A stretch of 64,000 nucleotides of DNA from Coleophoma eucalyptorum (lineage: Eukaryota > Ascomycota > Leotiomycetes > Helotiales > Dermateaceae), in assembly GCA_026120035.1 (NCBI GenBank), contig JALRME010000001.1, forward strand, positions 434,001 to 498,000, given 5' to 3'. The translations under genes and the position numbers were made by a program. Below are positions 56,279-64,000 of this stretch, piece by piece; the stretch's first letter is position 1; every line of letters begins with the position of its first letter. The notes under the pieces were generated by a model that saw only the letters and a list, made by a program, of their open reading frames with translations, did no database searches and was not told where the DNA came from.

Positions 56279-58893
56279 TATCGAAGCTAGAAATTGAAGA
56301 TAATGTGAAGATGAGAAACCATTCAAGGCGTGAAATCAACCAGATAGTTGGCTCTGGTTATGTAGGACATGGTACGGGATTATGAAATCAAAAAGTATGT
56401 ATGGAGAAATAGCATAGTCATTTAACTTTAATATAAACTTAGCTGATGATCCATCCCGCCACGATAGAACCCACTTATTAGAGCTCTAGAACGACAGCTT
56501 GTTTCCGAAACTAACTGTTTGTGTGTATGTACTCCGTTTGCTTTTAGGAGTTCGGCTATACTCTTGTCTCCATGGGCCCAGATCAAAGCACAGCAATGAT
56601 TCATTTCCAAGGTGGACTGTTTCACTTATAGTGATTGCTTTGGCTACCAATCTTTGAGTTCCTAATCCAATGTTGATTGGCGAAAGATTCGCAAAGTATA
56701 CAAAATAAGGTTATTTCAGTTTTGCGAGATTCCACGTTTATATCTTAGCATCGCTCTATGCTGCGTACCTACTGTGCGCCAAATAACTTGGGAATACTGA
56801 GAGCAAGGTGACAGCTATTAGATTCAAGTAATCCATACACTATAGCACTCATTGACTTCAAGAAATACAAAATTGGTCTGGGCCTATCACTCGAAGTACA
56901 CGTGGTAATACAGTACTCAATTAAGCTTTTTGCTTTGTTTATCCTGCGAAGTTATATTGAGCCAACCCTACCGTCCTTGCAAATTAACCGAGATTCATAT
57001 GTCTACTTTCGCGCAGGCTTAAACAATCTCTGGTCTATAGCTTGTGTCTTTGGCGAGACTTTTTTTTCCACAAATACCAGGGACTCAAACAATGTCTCGT
57101 CCATACTTGTGTCTCTTACAAGGCGTTTTGTTCTACAGTGTCAAGGAAAGGGAGATGATTAGGTGTATTAGCCATGTCCTGTTTCAAGGTATGTCCGCTC
57201 TTGGCTAATATAACCCATGCTCGTATCACGCTCCCGAGCAAGCCGAACCCCGCCAAGTAGCTATTGACAGGCCAGATGACCTGCAGGTTCTATTGGCGTT
57301 TGTAATTGAGACTTTCCAGGAATAACCTTATTCTTAATTTCAATAATTCTAAATCTTAAAGAAATATCTAATCTTATTCTTAATAGTTATGAATAAAGTT
57401 TTAATATGTACGAATATGCTTAATTTATTGCTTGGGTCTTGTATGGTCCCGCTTGGAATTGAAGTAGCCGGATTCAATGCTTGAAAGCGAGCAGTACCAA
57501 CACCCAGTTGACCCACTGACCGGCGAATTAACGGCGTAGAGCTAGAAACTCTCCTAACGTTATGAATGTTGACATGGACAAAATACATCTCCTTCTATAA
57601 TGGATCATAGTTGATTTAATCAGAATAGAGAGCTATTGCGTATTCATATAATCAGCGGTCACGAATAAGGTATAGTCTGAACTTAAATGTGCAATAACAG
57701 CAGCACAAAGCTAGTGATTTCGCATGATATTCTGAAAGGTCCAACCCGTTTCCATGTAGCTCAGTAAAGGGAAATTTGTGATTCCCTGACAAGTAATTGC
57801 CGTTGAGCTACAATTTTAGGACAAGAGGAAAAATTCCTCAAGCACAAAAGCGGCTGTAAGATCTAAGTATTAAGGTACTGTATGTGCCATGAATACTCGT
57901 ATTTCTAAGTGTGGCCCATCGACAGAGGTGACAGCGGGAGTGTTGCCAGCATTACAGGACCTGGTATGCATCGGAGGAACAGAACAGCCGGCGGATGTAG
58001 AAGTTGTAGCAGCTCTTTTGCCACATATTTGCCAGCGAAATTTGAAATCAGTGAATACCCTTGTGGAATAAATGTGAACTTTTGTGTCAAAATGTTATGG
58101 GCTTGTTTAGAAGGCAAATGGATGAGAATTAAGGAGCAATCGCTTTGATATTAACTTGCATTATAAAAGGACAAAGTGCAACATGCAATTATATCAAGTG
58201 AAGATATGCAAAGCGTAAATAATAGCCACTTGCAACATCAAGGGAGCCTCCTAGGCGCAGAGACGAGTTGGATTACTTTCACCCAATCCACAAATAGTAT
58301 AGCTTATAGTAGTTCATATAATAATCGTAGCATAGGTTCTATTTATGGGTTAGTTATAGTTTCTTAACCTAATAAATGGGTATCCATTGAGAATTCGAGG
58401 CTATGGCATACTGACTTGATGGAAGGTAGTCTCAAATATCTGACATACGTTAGAGCTGCTGTCCAAACTGCAACATAGGATAGCGACGACTTCCTCAATC
58501 TCATCGAATCATCTACATTCGTGGCCGCGAAACTTCTGATTCTAGACCCTATCTGACAACGGCTATGGGCAGAGCAAGGAGGACGACAAAGAAAATCTCT
58601 TTGTATGGTATATTCAAGCAAAGGTTAACTACGCGTTATAGTCAACTGATTACCTCTTCCCCTCTTACTCTGTATGATGGTAACTAGCTTGGCCGAAATG
58701 GATTGCGAGTCTAACTCAACCTTCAGGCCAATCACTACTAAGTGTCCGGCTTACGCTGTTAACGCCATTAAGTCCGGGTTTATGTCAACCCGAGCACCAC
58801 CCTCTGTCTTTCTCGCAGAACACAATTGAGGCCAATGCATCGACCGCCACGAGTGGTCATTATTCTGGTCGCTAGCACTGTGCCAATGTAACA
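56279..58893. other. Gene-poor region, 2.6 kb
   Basis: No gene is recognised. Overlapping opposite-strand frames around 57889-58148 contain several cysteines but no signal peptide. Frames at 56902-57162 and 58751-59081 (the latter antisense to the next gene) show no domain. Confidence 0.4.
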
Positions 58894-60532
58894 ATGCCCT
58901 TTGCATTTGTCGACAACAATGCACCCATCGACCGTGCCGCGAGGAGGAGGATTCGCAGCCATGTCGCCCTGGGGAGGAATGCCGGGAAAACAATCGTACG
59001 GCCATCCAGGATGAAAGCTGACACGGCGGCCGCTCCATTCCGGGTCCCGAAGCTCATTGGAGATTCACGTGACGCCAACAAGCGTGAAGAGTTGCTTCAT
59101 CCACTAATTACACGACAAGTTGGCGATGGCTTGTCTGTTCTCTCCTTTCCGGAGCAGCCTACACCGGCATCCAAGTATCTTGTCCAAAGGGGTATGTATA
59201 TAAATAGTTATCTTTCACATAAACCCACACTATCCTACTAGTCTCATTGTGTATTGACAATTGTGTCTTGCCTAGCCTTTTCCTTCATTAGTGGACCTCG
59301 GCACCTCCCCGAACTGAGCAATGCCCTGGATACTACTGGAAACGCTGCTTCGATGTTTGTACGGTTTATGATCCTAGATGAAGCCTGTACGTATGATCAT
59401 TCTGCGTGGAATCCAATAAACCAATAAACCTTTGATGCTCTGATAGATTTTAACTCTTCAACAGGCTTTCATTCTGCTGTGGCTGTGTCCATGACGGCTC
59501 TCAACAACCTTGTTATAAAGCAGGAAGAACCCATCGATGCGGTACAGCACCTATCCCAAGCTTTCCGCCTGATCAATACAAAATTGTCCGGACACGATGC
59601 TGTATCTGACACAACCATCGCATCGGTGGTCATTATGTCACAGTATGAACGCCTGCAAGGTCAATACCATAAAGGCGTTGTCCACCTCGAAGGTCTCCAG
59701 CGAATGGTTGAGTTGCGAGGTGGCATGTCCGAGCTCATCACTGATGCCCCCGGGTTAGCCCAAAAGATATTTAGGTAATAGCTATATTCAAAATGAAGAA
59801 TAAGCCGCGATTCTCGTCCGAGATTGACTCTGACACTTTGGAACTAGGGCCGATCTCGAATTTGCTCTCCATATTGGCTCAGCGACGCGATTCAGCATCG
59901 AGGACATCACCCATGGCAAAAGCCGGTCCATGGCCAGGCTTCCCAGCAGTTTCCGAAGACATCATGATCACATGTTCAACCAAGCTTTTGATTCTCGGCT
60001 CCTTGCGCGATTGGGCGTTGAGCTTCAAAATCTTCTGATAGACGTCACCAATTTTGCCTGGCTACTCAATGATGCCGTTACCGGATATCGGCCAAAAGTT
60101 AATGGCTTCGCATACCATGACGCCCTTCTCCAGCTCGGATATCGCCTGGTGAACATGAGTCCTCTGGGTGGGCCCCGTCCTACCGATCATCTCGAAAATG
60201 CGATCCACTTGGGTCTAATGGCATTCTTCATGACATTCTTTTCGGGGCTTGATAACAAGGTCACGGAAAGTCCCCTTCTCACCAATTGGGCCCGCTCTGC
60301 TGCTCAAGAGCATTTTGATGATGAGCAGGAGACTCAAGAGGTGCTGCTCTGGCTCCTTTTCATAGGAGGAATTTCGGTCTTCAGACAACCAGACGATTCA
60401 TGGTTGATTTTGAAGACAGCGCGGACAATGTATGCTCTCAACCTTCATAATTGGGATGATGTACGTCAAGTACTGGCCAAGTTTCCATGGGTCAACGCTA
60501 TCCACGACAAAGCTGGCCAATTACAGGCGTAA
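58894..60532 (+). CDS. Fungal-specific transcription-factor-like protein without zinc cluster
   Basis: Exons 58894-59191, 59276-59386, 59465-59774 and 59848-60532 give 467 residues. The opening FAFVDNNAP..ARRRIRSHVALG with a following basic KTIVRPSRMK is the standard start of a large Pezizomycotina family that carries a Fungal_trans_2 (PF11951) domain but no Cys6 cluster. The middle part (RFMILDEA, FHSAVAVSMTALN, MSQYERLQGQYHKGVVHLEGLQRMVELRGG) fits that domain closely. The second splice site of the last intron was placed at 59848 because it yields IFRADLEFALHIG. DNA binding, if any, would use the N-terminal basic stretch. It is convergent with the neighbouring SDR. Confidence 0.82.
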
Positions 60533-60807
60533 ATCAATTTTCCGCCAGACATCTAGTCAAAGCCAATTCAGACGATTATATGGTACAATCTATAATGGAT
60601 TCTCGCCATAAAATATCTTTGTGATAGCTCTGACGAGTGAGAAGCAAATATTCTTGAGATCACCTTCTAGGGTTTTTTCACTTTGCTATGCAGTGGTCTG
60701 CAACATAAAAGTCTTCATTGATCAATTCGCTACAGAAATATGTCGGTTGACTGACCGGGGCAATCCGGATATCAGACGCCAGAAGGGCTGATTAGCTACT
60801 GCCCTTC

Positions 60808-61939
60808 TTACAGTATCTTCTTTACACAACCGGGTTCGATAGACTCTAGCTCTTTTTCCACAAGATTCCAGACAAGCTGCTGCAACTTTTCCCCTTCTTC
60901 GTCGGTTACCCAGCTCGGTAATTTGCTCCTAGGATCACACTTATGTTAGCACAAAAGATACAAAAAAATCTATACACGGCCTGGTGGATGTGACTTAGAC
61001 TCACTCAGCGATCGTACAGGAATCTAGGAAGCATCCGTGGCTCTCCTTGCCTGCAACAGCCCCATGCAAGAGCGTCCGGCTGCCGTCTTCGGCCGTACGG
61101 CCGACCTTCGCATGCTGGATTGCAATATTCTCACGGAAAGCGGGTGGTGCGTTTCGGCTGAGGTCAGTCTTGCAGAGACCAGGGCAGACAAGGTTCATCA
61201 CCACTCCGGTTCGAGAGACGGGCATCAGTGGTGCAAGATGACGGACTGTCATGATCTCTAGGAGCTTTGAAAGGGGATATCTAATAAACTCAGTTTAGCT
61301 CCAATCGATACAGGGGTTCAACTTCGTTCACTCCTAGGGTTGGATTGCGTACGCCTTAAGCACACTCATCTCCTCATCATCCATCTTCACCAACGGATCA
61401 TCCTTGATCATGTTCCAATCCTCCTCGTAGTTGAAGCTAGCCCCACTGGTGACGATGACAAGATGAGGCAAGTTACCAAACTTCTGCGCACTCTCACTCA
61501 TCTTGGGCAGGAGTAGTACCGCAAGGAGGAACGTACTTATTACATTGACGGTGACCGTCACTAAATGTCCTTCAGCTAGTATTCGCTGACCGGCGGCGAC
61601 CGCTGCGTTCTCAATCAACGCATCGATACGGTCCAGCTCGGCGACTGCCCTCTTTGCGAACGCTTTGACGGACTCGTAGCTTGCGAGATCGAGCATCCAT
61701 ACTTCGGCGATGTTGGCCTTCCCTGTCGATGCCTCGATGTCGGCCCTGGCCGACTCACCCGCCTCGACATTGCGGACGCCCATGATGACTTTTGCAGCCC
61801 CAAGTGCCACTAGATGTCTGGCTGCTTCAAGTCCCAGGCCAGTATTGGCACCCGTCACGATGTAGGTACCTCCCGAGCACGTCTCGACTGTTGCGAGGAG
61901 TGGGAGGTTACGGAGTTGAGGGGGAACGGTGGTAGCCAT
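60808..61939 (-). CDS. Short-chain dehydrogenase/reductase
   Basis: Exons on the minus strand are 61939-61353, 61280-61005 and 60928-60808, giving 327 residues. Rossmann motif TGANTGLG, an NAG-equivalent ENAAV, Ser in IVTSGAS, and the catalytic YPLSK created by joining exons 1 and 2 (KA-YPLSKLLE). The C-terminal half has the family PG motif (VCPGLCKTDLSRN), and exon 3 adds a charged tail ending GCVKKIL. Reading straight through exon 1 gives a false stop and removes the catalytic Tyr, so the splice is strongly supported. The fungal relatives are broad WW-oxidoreductase/retinol-dehydrogenase-like SDRs of unknown substrate. Confidence 0.84.
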
Positions 61940-62799
61940 AGCTAGATGGTTGATTGGTATGAGGAAAGTTTATGGGATACTGAACAAAGGTGGAGATCTT
62001 CAACAGTTGAAGTATTTGGCAACAATAAAGATGCAAGTATGGGAGTTACCGTTCAAGCTTTCTGTGGAGGAGAGAATGTGGAGGAGAGAAGAGGATGAAG
62101 CGGTGATTTATATATCCTGTTGGGGGTACTCCTCCATGGCCTTGCTGACCCGATGATCGATGTATAATTGTTCCTGGCCGGTGTTTAGCAAGTAAATCCG
62201 AGAGAGTTGAATTGCAAAGTCCGGAATCTTGCTTCTTTCTGCTCATCATGGTTCACAGACGTCAAGATGTGTATGTTTAAGCTGGTCCGATGGATTCGAT
62301 GCAGCCAATAAGAGAGTGATTTCCTAATCCGGACACTGTAAGGAAACAGGACAGGGGACGACGCACTGTTCCAAGCTGGGCTAGTGCAGTGTTTGTTAGT
62401 GTAAGCACCTCGACGGGCCAGCATTAACATTTACCCGTTAAGATTTAACCCAGCCGAGCCAGCCTTTCCTTTGATGTAACACCAACTCCATGTAAGGATC
62501 AAAAAGAGTATCTAGTTAGTGTCGTACATGCTGTTTGCGCGGGCAAACTCTCACTGAAAATGCTATCTATAATACATCTTTGCTTTGAGAGAAGTCATCT
62601 ATCTGTTCGAATACATGCTGCAACAAACGATGCACGGGATGGCATATTGTACAAAATGACTTGAAAATTGCTATCACCCATGCCCTAAGTTATTCGACTA
62701 AAATATGGATGATATGAATACTTAGCAATCAAAAACAAGTGCTTGTGGTAAAAAGTGTGCGGTTCAAGATTTTGAACTGTACAATTTTATAAATACAAT
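61940..62799. other. Intergenic, SDR promoter
   Basis: No gene is recognised. It includes the SDR upstream region and the 3' flank of the partial regulator gene. Confidence 0.4.
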
Positions 62800-64000
62800 T
62801 CAGAGAAAGCTTCTAAGGATCTGTGCTCCCTTCGCAGCAAGTTGGCTCTGGGCCTTTACACTGTCCAAGTAAGAAATGCACTGCTCAATCTCGATTTCTA
62901 AGTTTGTTGATTCTTGGATAAGACACATCCCTGCTGCAAAAATGTATACCGACAGGGCCCTAGGGCAACACGATATTGTTTAGCCTGTATTCTTAAATAG
63001 GGACATCACACTTTATACCCTTGTCTTCTTCGGGCAGTTGGATGCTTCCATTGCTGGATAATCCATACAATTGACTTTGCAGAATTGAGACAGATCGCTC
63101 TTTGACCCTTGAATTCGTTGGATGAAGGCGATGCTAGCCATTCTTGCTGAGGGGTTTGATTTATGACCAGTCGGTAATACGACAGTACTAACGTCAAGTG
63201 GTATCTCTGCCATGTAATCCATGGCATTCGGTCGTCTCGCGATTTTGTCTTATCATCAACCGGCTCGTCAGGTTGGAGATGTACAGGTAAGCTAACGATA
63301 ATTTCTGCTAGCTGCTGATCTGCGAGACGAACAAGCTCCAGGCGTGGAATAACAGCATTGCGAAGAGCTTTCTGAAATCGATAATGTGTGAGAGCAATTC
63401 GAGCCATAGCAGTGTGGTATTGGACGGGGAATGCGATTTCCTTCTCGTTTTCTATGGCCGTCTCTTCCATAACTTGCAAGTCTTCACTGCTAAGTGTAGG
63501 TAGAACAATTTCGAAGTCGACTCCGGAGACACATGGGGCATGAAAAGGAACTCTCAGCCTACGCTAGATTTAGATTGTGTATTGACTAGTTCAAAATAAC
63601 TCACCACTCGCATATAACGAGAGCCCACCACATATTACGAGAGTTTTCTGCAGACAATTTGGTCTTGTTAGGTTGTTCGCTCTTCTCTAATCCAAATCGC
63701 CGAGCAATACGAATTGCACAAGACCACATACTCTGGAATAGGTCATAGTCGCCAAAGTTATTAAAGCAGATTCCTAGGATGGCAATAGCTTGTACCGTAC
63801 GGATATCATGTCTTGTAAGAAATTGGGCGTGGTCGAGACGAAAAAGGGCAGTGCGGTACCAGTTTTTGAGAAGCATTGAGTGATCATCTAGACTCGTAAG
63901 ACGCATTCTATTCCCTAAAAAAGGCGAAACACTTACTAAGTGGTAGATCAGCAACATCACTTTCTTCTTTATCCATAATCAACAGGGTAGTCTGATAATA
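62800..64000 (-). CDS. Fungal_trans-domain transcription factor, 3' part only (runs off the window)
   Basis: Visible exons on the minus strand are from the window edge region to 63605, then 63558-63019 and 62959-62800. The readable part has the PF04082 middle-homology pattern: HDIRTVQAIAILGICFNNFGD, WSCAIRIARRFGLEK, and NSRNMWWALVICEW joined to LRVPFHAPCVSGVDFE. Later segments (ALTHYRFQKAL, WQRYHLTLVLSYYRLVINQTP) complete the domain, and the protein ends GAQILRSFL. An in-frame stop near 63983 shows that another intron or exon boundary lies between about 63960 and the window end. A zinc cluster would be beyond the edge and cannot be seen. Confidence 0.78.

Noticed and set aside
57889..58148. 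Cysteine-containing overlapping frames on both strands
   Set aside because: No signal peptide and no family pattern; overlapping opposite-strand frames suggest chance.
61334..61353. Apparent early stop of the SDR after KAYAIQP
   Set aside because: A GTACGC donor just upstream splices to 61280 and restores the catalytic YPLSK motif, so the stop lies in an intron.
1..64000. tRNA genes, rRNA, CRISPR arrays, riboswitches
   Set aside because: Looked for T-loop GGTTCGA-type boxes and array-like repeats. The few TTCGA hits had no cloverleaf partner sequences, and CRISPR is not expected in a fungal nuclear genome.

Overview
The window is nuclear DNA of a filamentous ascomycete (Pezizomycotina). Short spliceosomal introns (about 46-75 bases, GT..AG, often with a CTGAC/CTAAC branch site) interrupt most genes. 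The families are typical of that group: CFEM-domain seven-helix receptors, Zn2Cys6 regulators, a bZIP/DUF3425 gene, HET-domain relics, MARVEL and HsbA-like proteins, and CBM18 chitin deacetylases. The cell-wall and secreted repertoire fits a plant- or litter-associated Leotiomycete, but placing it below Pezizomycotina is inference. No rRNA, tRNA, CRISPR or intact transposon was recognised.

Layout. 0.3-6.6 kb: a cell-wall block with two convergent chitin deacetylases (one probably GPI-anchored, one with four chitin-binding modules) and a probably GPI-anchored GH16 glucanase. 6.6-8.5 kb: AT-rich desert with a possible LTR relic and a perfect hairpin. 8.6-15.2 kb: MARVEL membrane protein, two divergent small cysteine-containing secreted peptides, an amino-acid permease. 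16.1-16.7 kb: broken HET gene. 18.7-20.6 kb: CFEM receptor 1. 21.4-33.9 kb: an enzyme neighbourhood (BAHD-type acyltransferase, short-chain reductase, fold-IV (R)-amine transaminase-like enzyme, AYG1/FUS2-like hydrolase, Zn2Cys6 regulator, DyP peroxidase) that looks like a small metabolic cluster without a PKS/NRPS backbone. 37.2-39.0 kb: CFEM receptor 2. 41.4-42.5 kb: a 20-bp tandem repeat in front of a leaderless HsbA-like gene. 43.6-45.9 kb: eroded bZIP/DUF3425 gene and a disordered protein. 46.7-50.0 kb: aldo-keto reductase plus Zn2Cys6 regulator. 52.0-56.3 kb: membrane-anchored prolyl-4-hydroxylase-like oxygenase, a broken HET gene, a secreted GH43 arabinanase. 58.9-64.0 kb: regulator without a zinc cluster, SDR, and the 3' part of another regulator running off the window.

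The genes suggest four functions: remodelling of the fungus's own chitin and glucan; attack on plant pectin side chains (GH43); surface sensing by two CFEM receptors; and regulator-linked tailoring enzymes. Long gene-poor stretches (33.9-37.2, 39.0-41.4, 50.0-52.0 and 56.3-58.9 kb) and two HET relics with C-to-T-type stop codons point to an accessory, mutation-prone region. All splice models were made by eye from frame continuity, splice signals and family alignment from memory. No database search was run.
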